From an uncultured Burkholderiales bacterium (GTDB taxonomy: Bacteria; Pseudomonadota; Gammaproteobacteria; Burkholderiales; Burkholderiaceae_C), in NCBI GenBank assembly GCA_903941205.1, contig CAJAOB010000046.1, forward strand, positions 1 to 33,497: a stretch of DNA of 33,497 nt. Reading direction: 5' to 3'. The notes beneath the pieces were generated by a model that saw only the letters and a list, made by a program, of their open reading frames with translations, was not told where the DNA came from and ran no database searches. The translations under genes and the position numbers were made by a program. Positions 8,931 through 16,354 of the stretch are shown piece after piece. Numbering within the stretch: position 1 is the first letter of the stretch; the number at the start of each line of letters is the position of its first letter.

Positions 8931-9246
8931 AAAAATTCGTCCCAAACCCCGTTCTGTCTCAGAACTTAATGACTGTTGAAGCCGTGGTGCGGCCCTGGTG
9001 GCAGGCGAAAAATTGGGGTTTCAGGGCCGTACGTAGTGAACGGTTTTGCAGGACGAGGTGCCTGGGTTAACGAGCGTCGCCGTCATCCTCCGAACTGTCG
9101 GATTGGGTGATTTTGGTGGCCGCTCAATTCATTCAAGCAGGGTGTGGCCTTCGCTCTCCGGTGAGTCCGCAGGGTCGGACCGGCTTGGTGTCTGGCTTGG
9201 GTTCGTCGTTGATCAAGCCGACTGATGGCCGCGTCACGAAATCGCT
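8931..9246. other. Intergenic region downstream of the SulP gene
   Basis: About 316 bases between the toxin-antitoxin remnant and the end of the SulP gene. No protein-like frame was seen. The only structure noted is a perfect short palindrome at 8951-8965 (GTTCTG-tct-CAGAAC, 6-bp arms). No terminator with a T-run was recognised for the SulP operon. Confidence 0.45.
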
Positions 9247-11019
9247 TCACGGTTTCAGTGTTGGGCCCATGCCTTGCTTGCGTAGCAATTGTGGGGACAG
9301 GAATGTGATGGCCTGAAAGTGTGTCAAGAAGATCGGGCCTTGCAAATGGCGCAGCAAGTCTGTGTCCTTGAGGCGATCCATGACCGGTCCCTTGACTTCG
9401 GAAAGATGCAGCGCGATACCCGAGTCGCGCAAGCGATGTTCGATGGCTTCCAGACTTTCCAGCGCGCTGGCGTCTATGTCATTGATGGCCGAGCACTGAA
9501 GTACCACATGGCGCAGCGAGGGCCGCTCTGCAACGGCGTCGTTGATGTAGTCTTCCAGCGCGCGCGCATTGGCAAAGTAGAGACTCTCATCAACGCGCAG
9601 GCTCAGGATTTGCGGATCGACCAGCACATCATGGCGCAGTACGTTGCGAAAGTGCTCGGTGCCGGGCACGAGCCCGACGGTGGCAATGTGTGGGCGACTG
9701 GTGCGGTGAAGGAAAAGTGCCAGCGAAACGGCCACGCCCACCACCAGCCCGACCTCCACCCCTTGCGCCAGCGTCGTCAACATGGTTGCGAGCACCGCGA
9801 TGAAGTCGGGGCGGGAATATCCCCAGGTGCGCTTGAGAATGCGCAGGTCCACCAGGGAAAGTACCGCCACTATGATGGTCGCGGCCAGCGTGGCCTGCGG
9901 CAGGAAATGGAGCGCGGGCGTCAGAAAGAGTGAGGCCAGGGTAATGCCCACTGCGGTGTAAACGCCGGCTGCAGGCGTCTGGGCGCCGGCATCGAAGTTC
10001 ACCACCGAACGCGCAAAGCCCCCGGTGACCGGGAAACCACCGGTGAAGGCTGCTGACAGATTGCTCGCGCCCAGCGCGACAAGTTCCTGGTTGGGCTCGA
10101 TCCGCTGGCGCCGCTTGGCGGCCAGTGTCTGCCCGACCGACACCGATTCCACAAAACCGACCACGCTGATCAGCAGCGCGGGCACTGCCAGCGACTGCCA
10201 GAGCGCCAGGTCCCACACCGGCAGGGTCAGGGGCGGCAGACCCTGGGGCACGTTACCCACCACCTTGAGGCCCTGGCCCTTCCAGTCCAGGGCCCAGGCC
10301 AGCACGGTGGTCACGGCAATGGCGGCCACCGGGCCGGCTTTGGCCAGCACATCGGCCAGACGAGCCTTGAGCCCCAGTCGGATCAGCAGCGGCTTGAGCC
10401 CCTTGCGAACCCAGAACAGAAACGCCGTAGCCAGCACGCCCACCACCAGCGTGAGCCCGTGGGTATGCGGCGCTTGAAGAATCAGTGCTTGCGTCAGCTC
10501 GATGAAGTTATGCCCCTCGGCCTTCACTCCCATCAGGGTCTTGAGCTGGCTGGCCGCAATCAGCAGGCCCGAAGCCGAAATGAAGCCGGAGATGACCGGA
10601 TGGCTCAAGAAGTTGGCCAGAAAACCCAGCCGCAGCACGCCCATGAGCAGCAGTATGGCGCCCGACAGAAAAGCCAGCGTGATGGCCACTGCCCAGTAAG
10701 CGGGGGTACCGGCGACCGCATGCTGACCGATGGCCGCCGCCGTCATGAGCGAGACCACCGCCACCGGGCCGACTGCCAACACCCGACTGGTGCCGAACAC
10801 GGCGTAGAGCAGCAGTGGCGCCACGCTGGCGTACAGCCCCACCTCGGGCGGAAGACCAGCCAGCAAGGCGTAGGCAAGGCTTTGCGGGATCAGCATGATG
10901 GTCACGATGAGCGCGGCCACCAAGTCGCTGATCAGCGTCTCACGCCCGTATTGCCGCCCCCAGCCCAGGATGGGCAGCGAAGGCAGCAGGCTGGCAGCTT
11001 TTTTGGCGGCGGCTCGCAT
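9247..11019 (-). CDS. SulP-family inorganic anion transporter with STAS domain
   Basis: A 590-residue SulP/SLC26-family membrane protein, expected to move sulfate, sulfite or bicarbonate-like anions across the inner membrane. The sulfate-transporter signature region is clear near the N-terminus (IVTIMLIPQSLAYALLAGLPPEVGLYAS split across the first helices), followed by about ten to twelve helices. A cytoplasmic C-terminal STAS domain (about residues 450-570) contains VVLQCSAINDIDASALESLE. I chose the ATG at 11019, which overlaps the stop of the preceding gene (TGATG); the longer frame runs back into that gene and adds a non-family N-terminus. It ends the BigR-regulated operon, so a role in disposing of sulfite or sulfate from sulfide oxidation is plausible but inferred. 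Confidence 0.93.
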   Translation of the reverse strand: MRAAAKKAASLLPSLPILGWGRQYGRETLISDLVAALIVTIMLIPQSLAYALLAGLPPEVGLYASVAPLLLYAVFGTSRVLAVGPVAVVSLMTAAAIGQHAVAGTPAYWAVAITLAFLSGAILLLMGVLRLGFLANFLSHPVISGFISASGLLIAASQLKTLMGVKAEGHNFIELTQALILQAPHTHGLTLVVGVLATAFLFWVRKGLKPLLIRLGLKARLADVLAKAGPVAAIAVTTVLAWALDWKGQGLKVVGNVPQGLPPLTLPVWDLALWQSLAVPALLISVVGFVESVSVGQTLAAKRRQRIEPNQELVALGASNLSAAFTGGFPVTGGFARSVVNFDAGAQTPAAGVYTAVGITLASLFLTPALHFLPQATLAATIIVAVLSLVDLRILKRTWGYSRPDFIAVLATMLTTLAQGVEVGLVVGVAVSLALFLHRTSRPHIATVGLVPGTEHFRNVLRHDVLVDPQILSLRVDESLYFANARALEDYINDAVAERPSLRHVVLQCSAINDIDASALESLEAIEHRLRDSGIALHLSEVKGPVMDRLKDTDLLRHLQGPIFLTHFQAITFLSPQLLRKQGMGPTLKP

Positions 11020-11612
11020 CAATTCACCATTTCGGAGCTGACCATCCACTCGCGGCCCTTGAGCATCGCGTCCCAATAGAGCGGCGGCAGGATGCGTTTC
11101 TTGAGGCGCCAGGCGAGCGCCCAGGCACGGGCGCTGTCGATCAGCCACTTGGGAAAGCCGAGCGCCAGCTTGCCGTCGCAGGTGAGCTCAGTCAGCACGA
11201 TCTTGCCGCACTCCACCGTCAGCGGGCAGCAGCCGTAGCCGGCTCGATCCGCCGTCCCGGTGATGCCGGGCAGCGCCAATTTGCCGGCGCTGGACAGGGC
11301 CCACATCGTGGTGGAACGCATGCCGGACCGACAGTAAGCCAGCACCGGCCTGGGCAGTTCCTCCACGGGTTGCCCTAAGACCGTACCCTGCTCGTCGCTG
11401 ACCTTGCCTGCCTCGGCGGGCAGGTAGCGGGCCTGCAGGCCCGGTGCGTGAGCCGCCTGCGCGATTTCCTCAAAGCCGGTCTGGTCGGCACTTTCGCCGT
11501 CTGGCCGGTTGCAGATGATGGACTTGAAACCGGCTTGGGTGACGGGGGCCAGGTCGGCCACCGAAATTTGTGCCGCCACAGACAGCACGGGCGTCAGAAG
11601 CCTGGTTTCCAT
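11019..11612 (-). CDS. DUF442 phosphatase-like domain joined to the C-terminal tail of an SQR-like flavoprotein (internally deleted fusion)
   Basis: A 197-residue protein in two parts. Residues 1-110 are a DUF442 (TIGR01244, Blh-associated phosphatase-like) domain with the cysteine loop AYCRSGMRS (Cys94). Residues about 125-192 (GYGCCPLTVECGKIVLTE, then FPKWLIDSARAW, LKKRILPPLYW, MLKGREW) match the extreme C-terminus of sulfide:quinone-reductase-like FAD oxidoreductases. Full-length fusions of these two families are about 550 residues. Here the whole FAD/NAD-binding body is absent and the frame runs straight from one piece to the other around residues 110-125. The product may keep phosphatase or sulfurtransferase-like activity but cannot bind FAD. 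It is in the BigR operon, 24 bases after pmpB and overlapping the SulP start. Confidence 0.85.
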   Translation of the reverse strand: METRLLTPVLSVAAQISVADLAPVTQAGFKSIICNRPDGESADQTGFEEIAQAAHAPGLQARYLPAEAGKVSDEQGTVLGQPVEELPRPVLAYCRSGMRSTTMWALSSAGKLALPGITGTADRAGYGCCPLTVECGKIVLTELTCDGKLALGFPKWLIDSARAWALAWRLKKRILPPLYWDAMLKGREWMVSSEMVN

Positions 11613-11636
11613 GTCAGATCATCCTTTCAGGGATAG

Positions 11637-12083
11637 TTAAGGTGCAGCCGTCTCAGGTGCGCGGGGCTTGTGGATGAAACGGTCAGCCGCCTCGAACAGC
11701 AGCATGCCGGCAATCATGGCCACCACGAACACAGCGGCCTTGGGCTGCCCAGAAAACATGGACACCAGCCCCGGCCCGGGACAAAAGCCCGCCAGACCCC
11801 AGCCCGCGCCGAAGGCCAGGGCGCCGACCACCAGCCGGCGATCAATCTGCTTGGCCTTGGGCAGGTGCAGGGCGCCGCCCAGAAAGTTGGTCGTCCGCTT
11901 CTTGGCCACCGCGAAGGCGAAAACCCCCACCATGATGGCGCCTCCCATCACCAGAGCCAGCGATGGATCCCAGGTTCCGAACAGGTCCAAAAAGCCCAGC
12001 ACCTTGCCCGGATCAGTCATTCCCGAGAGCAAAAGGCCCATGCCGAAGAGCAGGCCGGCGACAAATTCACTGATTCTTTGCAT
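11637..12083 (-). CDS. pmpB: YeeE/YedE-family half-transporter, PmpB-like (DUF6691)
   Basis: A 148-residue inner-membrane protein with about four helices. It corresponds to the second half of a YeeE/YedE thiosulfate- or sulfur-compound transporter. The conserved motif near the C-terminus, GLAGFCPGPGLVS, contains the cysteine thought to relay sulfur in this family, and LLSGMTDPGKVLGFLD is the typical N-terminal motif. It follows its partner half-protein (12095-12532) after 11 bases, with GGAG upstream of the ATG. The pair should assemble as a two-component channel. Such pairs typically sit next to BigR and Blh genes, as here, consistent with transport of a sulfur compound in sulfide/persulfide metabolism. 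Confidence 0.9.
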   Translation of the reverse strand: MQRISEFVAGLLFGMGLLLSGMTDPGKVLGFLDLFGTWDPSLALVMGGAIMVGVFAFAVAKKRTTNFLGGALHLPKAKQIDRRLVVGALAFGAGWGLAGFCPGPGLVSMFSGQPKAAVFVVAMIAGMLLFEAADRFIHKPRAPETAAP

Positions 12084-12094
12084 GTTGCGACTCC

Positions 12095-12532
12095 TTAAAA
12101 CAGATGACGAACCACAAACACCATGGCAAAACCGGCCCCCATGAAGGTCAGGGTTGCCACCAGCGAGCGCGGCGACAGGCGGGAGAGGCCGCAGACGCCG
12201 TGTCCGCTGGTGCAGCCCGAGCCATAGCGCGTGCCCAGCCCCACCAGAAGGCCGGCTGCGACGATCAGCGCGTAGCTCGCATCAATGCGCGGAGCAGATA
12301 TGACACCTGCTGGTGCCAACCAGGCAAACACAGCGGGTGCTGCGGCCATGCCCAGCAGGAAGAAAATCCGCCAGCCAATGTCGCCCCTGCGAGGTGAAAG
12401 CAGTCCACCCAGAATGCCGCTGATGCCCAGAATGCGGCCGTTGAACAAGATGAAGATGGCCGATGCCAGCCCCAGCACGATGCCGCCAATCAATGATGCC
12501 CACGGCGTGAAATGAGTCCAATCAATTACCAT
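12095..12532 (-). CDS. pmpA: YeeE/YedE-family half-transporter, PmpA-like
   Basis: A 145-residue inner-membrane protein with four predicted helices, the N-terminal half of a split YeeE/YedE transporter. The hallmark motif [20 protein letters not shown] is present around residue 105, with both cysteines, and [13 protein letters not shown] lies near the N-terminus. It begins three bases after the stop of the BigR-type repressor gene and is followed by the PmpB-like partner, so both halves are co-transcribed under the repressor. The presence of both halves with intact cysteine motifs argues for a functional transporter. Confidence 0.9.
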   Translation of the reverse strand: MVIDWTHFTPWASLIGGIVLGLASAIFILFNGRILGISGILGGLLSPRRGDIGWRIFFLLGMAAAPAVFAWLAPAGVISAPRIDASYALIVAAGLLVGLGTRYGSGCTSGHGVCGLSRLSPRSLVATLTFMGAGFAMVFVVRHLF

Positions 12533-12535
12533 TTT

Positions 12536-12856
12536 TTACCCCTTAAGCTGACCGCAAAATTGACCATAAAGCACCTCCATCACGGCTAGCGCCTGTGGGC
12601 TGGAGATCTGGTAGTAGATGTTCTTGCCCTCGCGGCGGGTGCTCACCAGCGCTTCTTCGCGCAGCACGGTGAGCTGCTGCGAGAGCGTAGGCTGCACGAT
12701 GCCCAGCATTTCTTCCAGCTCTCCGACCCGCCTTTCACCCTGGCTGAGCTGGCAAAGAATCATCAGGCGATCGGCGTTGGCCAATACCTTCATGAGCCTG
12801 CAGGCCTGTCCAGCCGCTGCCTGCATTTCAGACAGCTCCAACATCACTGAATTCAT
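12536..12856 (-). CDS. bigR: ArsR-family persulfide-sensing repressor (BigR/SqrR-like)
   Basis: A 106-residue winged-helix ArsR-family repressor. The open frame extends to 12946, but AGGAGG five bases before the ATG at 12856 fixes the start. The HTH is around VGELEEMLGIVQPTLSQQLTVLREEALVSTRR (read as two adjoining segments), with the wing REGKNIYYQIS. Cys35 (LMILCQLSQGE) and Cys101 (YGQFCGQ) fall where BigR and SqrR carry the two cysteines that form a tetrasulfide or disulfide on exposure to sulfane sulfur. Metal-binding motifs of classical ArsR are absent. It heads the pmpA-pmpB-DUF442-sulP operon and diverges from blh, with a perfect inverted repeat between them that is very likely its operator. 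Confidence 0.9.
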   Translation of the reverse strand: MNSVMLELSEMQAAAGQACRLMKVLANADRLMILCQLSQGERRVGELEEMLGIVQPTLSQQLTVLREEALVSTRREGKNIYYQISSPQALAVMEVLYGQFCGQLKG

Positions 12857-12933
12857 CGATGCCTCCTGTGTTTGGCTTGAAATTCGCGCTTCTTCCACGC
12901 TTTTTTCATGCTTTTGATTCCATCGTGATTTAT

Positions 12934-12962
12934 AGTCTATTGACAAATAAACTATCTGTCAA
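12934..12962 (-). promoter_or_regulatory. Mirror-image promoter for the bigR operon
   Basis: Because the inverted repeat is perfect, the minus strand carries the same boxes: TTGACA (12962-12957), 17 bases, TAGACT (12939-12934). The two promoters are face to face and overlap almost fully, so only one polymerase can bind at a time. Auto-repression of bigR is expected. Confidence 0.62.
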
Positions 12963-12968
12963 TAGACT
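12940..12968 (+). promoter_or_regulatory. Promoter for blh-methyltransferase transcript
   Basis: TTGACA (12940-12945) is followed after exactly 17 bases by TAGACT (12963-12968), which keeps the key A2 and T6 of a -10 element. Both boxes lie inside the inverted repeat, so bound repressor would occlude polymerase. The expected transcript start is about 12975, just upstream of the strong GGAGG of blh. Confidence 0.65.
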
Positions 12969-12999
12969 ATAAAAATCTTAATCAAAAAAGGAGGCCAGC

Positions 13000-13875
13000 A
13001 TGACCACATCCAGCGCCAAACCTCAGGTGCATGGCATCTTTGACCCTGCCACCTGGACCGTGACCTATGTGGTGCACCAAGGCCCTGGCACGGCCTGCGC
13101 CATCATCGACTCGGTGCTCGATTACGACCCCAAGTCCGGTCGCACCCGCCACACTTCGGCGGCCAAGGTGATTGATTACGTTCGCAGCAACCGCTTGCAG
13201 GTGCAATGGATTCTTGAAACCCACGCCCATGCCGACCATCTGACCGCCGCCTCCTACCTGAAGGCCCAGCTGGGCGGCAAAACCGCGATTGGCAGTCACA
13301 TCACCACCGTGCAGCAGGTATTCAAGGGCATTTTTAACCTCGAGCCCGGCTTTGCGGTGGACGGCTCGCAGTTTGACCACCTGTTTGCTGAAGACGAGGA
13401 AATCAAGGTGGGTGAACTCAGCGGCAAGACCCTCTACGTGCCTGGCCACACCCCGGCCTGCGTGGCCTATCAGTTTGGCGACGCCGTGTTCGTCGGCGAT
13501 ACCCTGTTCATGCCTGACGTGGGCACCGCCCGCTGCGATTTCCCGGGGGGTGACGCCAAGGCCTTGTATGCATCCACGCGCAAGCTCCTGAGCCTGCCTG
13601 CGGATACCCGCCTCTTCATGTGCCACGATTACCCGCCGAACGGCCGTGAGGTGTCCTTCGAGAGCACCGTGGCCGAACAGCGCGCGCGCAATATCCACGT
13701 GCATGACGGCATCACCGAAGCCCAGTTCGTTGAAATGCGCACCCGGCGAGACGCTGGGCTGGAAATGCCGGTGCTGATCCTGCCGGCCGTGCAGATCAAC
13801 ATCCGCGCCGGTGAAATGCCGCCCAAGGAAGCCAACGGCGTGGCTTACGCCAAAATTCCCCTGAATGCGCTCTGA
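13000..13875 (+). CDS. blh: MBL-fold persulfide dioxygenase-like hydrolase (Blh)
   Basis: A 291-residue metallo-beta-lactamase-fold protein of the Blh/ETHE1-like group, expected to oxidise glutathione persulfide to sulfite in the cytoplasm using a mononuclear iron. The metal motif THAHADH is at residues 74-80, with VPGHTPA, FVGDTLF and FMCHDYPP giving the later His and Asp ligands. The CRCDFPGG-type segment (here TARCDFPGGDAKALY) is typical of persulfide dioxygenases. The start is fixed by GGAGG five bases upstream. It diverges from bigR across the shared operator and overlaps the next gene. BigR-Blh pairing is the classical arrangement in sulfide detoxification. Confidence 0.92.
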   Translation: MTTSSAKPQVHGIFDPATWTVTYVVHQGPGTACAIIDSVLDYDPKSGRTRHTSAAKVIDYVRSNRLQVQWILETHAHADHLTAASYLKAQLGGKTAIGSHITTVQQVFKGIFNLEPGFAVDGSQFDHLFAEDEEIKVGELSGKTLYVPGHTPACVAYQFGDAVFVGDTLFMPDVGTARCDFPGGDAKALYASTRKLLSLPADTRLFMCHDYPPNGREVSFESTVAEQRARNIHVHDGITEAQFVEMRTRRDAGLEMPVLILPAVQINIRAGEMPPKEANGVAYAKIPLNAL

Positions 13876-14494
13876 GATGGCTGGACTCAGTCACCCTCAG
13901 GCGACTTGGGACAAGCGCTTTTCAACGCCCGACTACGTATTTGGCGAGGAGCCCAACGCATTTTTGGTCGCTCAAACCGCTGCTTCGGGTCAGGGCCGAG
14001 CCCTGGCTTTGGCCGACGGCGAAGGGCGCAACAGCGTGTGGCTGGCCCGACAAGGTTTTACCGTGGACGCGTTTGATTTTTCTGCGCCTGCCGTGGAAAA
14101 AGCCAAGGCCCTCGCTGCAAAACACCGGGTCAAGGTGAACTTCAGTTGCACCGATTGGCAGGCGTTCGACTGGAAGCCCGCCCACTACGATCTGGTGGCG
14201 GGGATCTTTTTTCAGTTCGCCACACCCGATGAGCGGACCGAGCTGTTTGGAAAGATCAAACATGCCTTGAAGCCAGGTGGCACCGTCCTCATTCAGGGTT
14301 ACGGCAAGAACCAGCTCAGCTACAACACCGGTGGACCCGGCAAGTTGGACCACCTCTATGACGAAGACCTGCTGAAACACGCCTTTGACGGCTTTGAGGT
14401 GCAGGTCTGTGAAACCTATGAGACCAGCATCGAGGAAGGCGCAGGCCACAGCGGCATGTCGGCTTTGGTGGGTTTTGTTGCAAAAAAACCGTGA
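13865..14494 (+). CDS. Class I SAM-dependent methyltransferase (TehB/TPMT-like)
   Basis: A 209-residue cytoplasmic methyltransferase. The SAM-binding motif I reads LALADGEGRNSVWLARQG, followed by VDAFDFSAPAVEKAK (acidic loop at the end of beta 2) and ALKPGGTVLIQGY (motif III region). The start overlaps the end of blh by 11 bases; an alternative ATG lies at 13877. The family includes tellurite/selenite- and thiol-methylating enzymes, and its position behind the persulfide dioxygenase suggests methylation of a sulfur or chalcogen compound. The substrate is inferred only from context. Confidence 0.88.
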   Translation: MRSEMAGLSHPQATWDKRFSTPDYVFGEEPNAFLVAQTAASGQGRALALADGEGRNSVWLARQGFTVDAFDFSAPAVEKAKALAAKHRVKVNFSCTDWQAFDWKPAHYDLVAGIFFQFATPDERTELFGKIKHALKPGGTVLIQGYGKNQLSYNTGGPGKLDHLYDEDLLKHAFDGFEVQVCETYETSIEEGAGHSGMSALVGFVAKKP

Positions 14495-14732
14495 GTCCGA
14501 TCCAGTTGGTGGGGCCGCCTTGCAGGGCAACCAAGCGGCTGCCGCCTTCCAAGTGGCAAGGCGACATGCACTGCGGAAAAGCGGTTAGCTGACGTGCATG
14601 GCCCCCAGGCCGGCTCAACCCGAACAGGCCTCGGGCTTGAAAAAAAATCAACGCCCCGATGTCACCGGAAGCCGTGGGCGGTGGCGCATCACTGCATCGG
14701 AGTCGATGCGGATGTTGCAGAAGCCGACGCAT

Positions 14733-15719
14733 TCATCTGCTGCTCTCGCGCAAGTCGATGCCCTCATGCCGGGCAATTTTTTCGAGCGCATTTTCGAACA
14801 GCGAACGTGCCGACCCGGAAATTGACTTGAGGTAGGCGTGCAGGTGCGCGTCTTCAGCGCTTTTATTCAGGCATTCCTGGCTGTATTCCTCAAAGCTGGC
14901 GAGTTGCGAGATAAGTTCGGCGACATGCCGGGGGCATTCGCACAGGACCTTGCTTGAAATGCCTGCGACTCGGCTCAGCGTGGCCTCAGAGTATTTGCGG
15001 CTTGCGATCACCACGCCGGCGGTACCGAACTCCCTGGCGCGGTCTTGGTCGACAAACAAGACGGACTGCAACAATTCGGCCAGTTCGCTGTCGGAGATCG
15101 GTTCCCGCCTGACGATCAGGCCGGAGAATTTCATGGCCTGAACCACCGCCTCGGTCGCAAAGTTGTAGATCACGATGGCCAGCGCGATGTTGTGCTGTTG
15201 GACCAGGGCCTGGATGGCTGTGTTCACGCCGGGCTGCAGCGTGTTGACCTTGATCAGCAAGACTTGCGGCTGGCCCGATAAACCGGCCTGGCTCGCGGTC
15301 GCCAAGTCGACCAGCACGTCGGTGACCTTGAGCTGGTTGGGCTTCAAGCCCATGGCGAAGTTCGTCGATTCAATCCGGTTGGCCATGCCAAGCCCCACGA
15401 CGGCCAGCGATACAGCCTGCCCCGGGGTGGCCAGACTCTTGGGCGTCTGGGCCGGCCCGTTGCTCATGCGCCGCAAATGATCCAGATCCAGCCCTGCAAT
15501 GGTTCTGATCGCATGGCCTGCCTGGGACAACTGCTTCAGGAGCAGTGCTTTTGAGATGTCATGCTCCTGGAACAAACGCTGTCTCCCCTCCGTCTTGACC
15601 GGACTGAAGGCTGCGTAGCGGGTTTCCCAGATGCGCAGGGTCGAGATCGGTATGCCGGTGGTCTTGGAGACCGCGCCTATCCGGTGAAGTGGAGGTGTTG
15701 ATAAGGAAGATGGGGGCAC
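14733..15719 (-). CDS. MerR-family transcriptional regulator (LitR/MlrA-like, probably without cobalamin)
   Basis: A 328-residue regulator with a MerR-type N-terminal HTH (about residues 10-75: HRIGAVSKTTGIPISTLRIWETRY, then QRLFQEHDI). An alpha/beta domain follows (about 95-210) at the position where LitR/CarH proteins bind adenosylcobalamin. The DxHxxG cobalamin motif is not visible, so this domain may have lost B12 or may sense something else. The C-terminal 120 residues are helical, with CECPRHVAELISQLASFEEYSQEC resembling a segment seen in similar regulators. The start is GTG at 15719 without a clear ribosome site. It diverges from the Rrf2-cryptochrome operon and is its likely regulator. 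Confidence 0.82.
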   Translation of the reverse strand: MPPSSLSTPPLHRIGAVSKTTGIPISTLRIWETRYAAFSPVKTEGRQRLFQEHDISKALLLKQLSQAGHAIRTIAGLDLDHLRRMSNGPAQTPKSLATPGQAVSLAVVGLGMANRIESTNFAMGLKPNQLKVTDVLVDLATASQAGLSGQPQVLLIKVNTLQPGVNTAIQALVQQHNIALAIVIYNFATEAVVQAMKFSGLIVRREPISDSELAELLQSVLFVDQDRAREFGTAGVVIASRKYSEATLSRVAGISSKVLCECPRHVAELISQLASFEEYSQECLNKSAEDAHLHAYLKSISGSARSLFENALEKIARHEGIDLRESSR

Positions 15720-15727
15720 GGGTATTT

Positions 15728-15797
15728 TTTGAGCAGGTTTTGAGTAGATATTATGACGAAAAATCTAAGAAAAGAACATTTATTGGAGTTTGAGTAG
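15728..15797. promoter_or_regulatory. Direct repeats TTTGAG(T/C)AG between divergent regulator genes
   Basis: Copies lie at 15728-15736 (TTTGAGCAG), 15738-15746 (TTTGAGTAG) and 15789-15797 (TTTGAGTAG). The first two are spaced ten bases apart, one helical turn. They lie in the AT-rich gap between the MerR-family and Rrf2 genes and could be a regulator binding array. No protein-DNA evidence exists here. Confidence 0.4.
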
Positions 15798-15834
15798 CTA
15801 AAGGCGGCACAATCTGCGCTTGGACGGTGAAAAA

Positions 15835-16332
15835 ATGATCTCTCAGAAAACCATCAACGCGATCGAGCTTTGCACCCTTCTGGCACGGCAGCAAAACCAT
15901 GGTTGCACCACCACCTCAGAACTCGCGGCAAGGCTAGGTCTGACGTCCTCCTACCTCGAGAAAATCATCAAGCCGCTCAGGCAACACAATCTGGTCAGCG
16001 CAGTCAAGGGGCCGGGCGGCGGTTACCAGGTCCGAGGCGATCTCTCGCTGATCTCCATGTGGGATATCGCCTCGGTGTTCGAGCAAACATTCGCTGTAGC
16101 TGCCAAAGACGCGGACCTGCGCCCGGATGAGCCGGCCGCTTATGAGCTTGGGCTGGAGCAGATCGTCAAGGATGCCTTGTGCAGCTTCACCTTGGCGGAT
16201 TTTGTAGATCTTTCATCCGATCCTGGCAAGTCCTGTGCGCAAGAGATGGGCCGTTTCAAGTTCAAGCCGCTGGCTGCACCATTCATACCGAAAGCGCCCA
16301 ACTCGGTGTTTCAGCTGTCCATGGCGCTTTGA
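15835..16332 (+). CDS. Rrf2-family transcriptional regulator
   Basis: A 165-residue Rrf2-family winged-helix regulator, first gene of the six-gene operon. The HTH is at about residues 28-55 (TSELAARLGLTSSYLEKIIKPL) and the wing carries KGPGGGYQV, the family hallmark. IscR, NsrR and RirA bind an Fe-S cluster through three closely spaced cysteines after the wing. Here only isolated cysteines remain (DALCSF and KSCAQEM), so the usual cluster site is not apparent. The ATG at 15835 is preferred over the TTG at 15820. It may autoregulate the cryptochrome operon or report redox state. The C-terminal tail after about residue 130 is unusual. Confidence 0.85.
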   Translation: MISQKTINAIELCTLLARQQNHGCTTTSELAARLGLTSSYLEKIIKPLRQHNLVSAVKGPGGGYQVRGDLSLISMWDIASVFEQTFAVAAKDADLRPDEPAAYELGLEQIVKDALCSFTLADFVDLSSDPGKSCAQEMGRFKFKPLAAPFIPKAPNSVFQLSMAL

Positions 16333-16354
16333 GCCGCGGCCTGGCGAAAGTTTC

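Larger units (their letters stand above)
12931..12971. promoter_or_regulatory. Perfect 15-bp inverted repeat, probable BigR operator
   Basis: The arms TATAGTCTATTGACA (12931-12945) and TGTCAATAGACTATA (12957-12971) are exact reverse complements, separated by an 11-base AT-rich spacer. The element lies between the divergent bigR-type and blh-type genes. Such a site is expected to bind a symmetric dimer and block both directions, with release when the repressor cysteines react with persulfide. Whether one or two dimers bind is not known. Confidence 0.85.

Noticed and set aside
8951-8965. Palindrome GTTCTG-tct-CAGAAC as a toxin-antitoxin operator
   Set aside because: Short arms, and its position relative to the missing toxin N-terminus does not fit an upstream operator; chance cannot be excluded.
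12982-13704. Minus-strand frame opposite blh
   Set aside because: No recognisable domain; it runs through the operator region and opposes a clear metallo-hydrolase.
14619-14635. Hairpin CCCGA/TCGGG followed by an A-run, as a terminator for the methyltransferase gene
   Set aside because: The run after the hairpin is A on the plus strand, and on the minus strand the T-run precedes the hairpin, so neither direction fits an intrinsic terminator.
14598-14825. Plus-strand small frame downstream of the methyltransferase
   Set aside because: It overlaps the C-terminus of the MerR-type gene antisense and has no ribosome site or recognisable motif.
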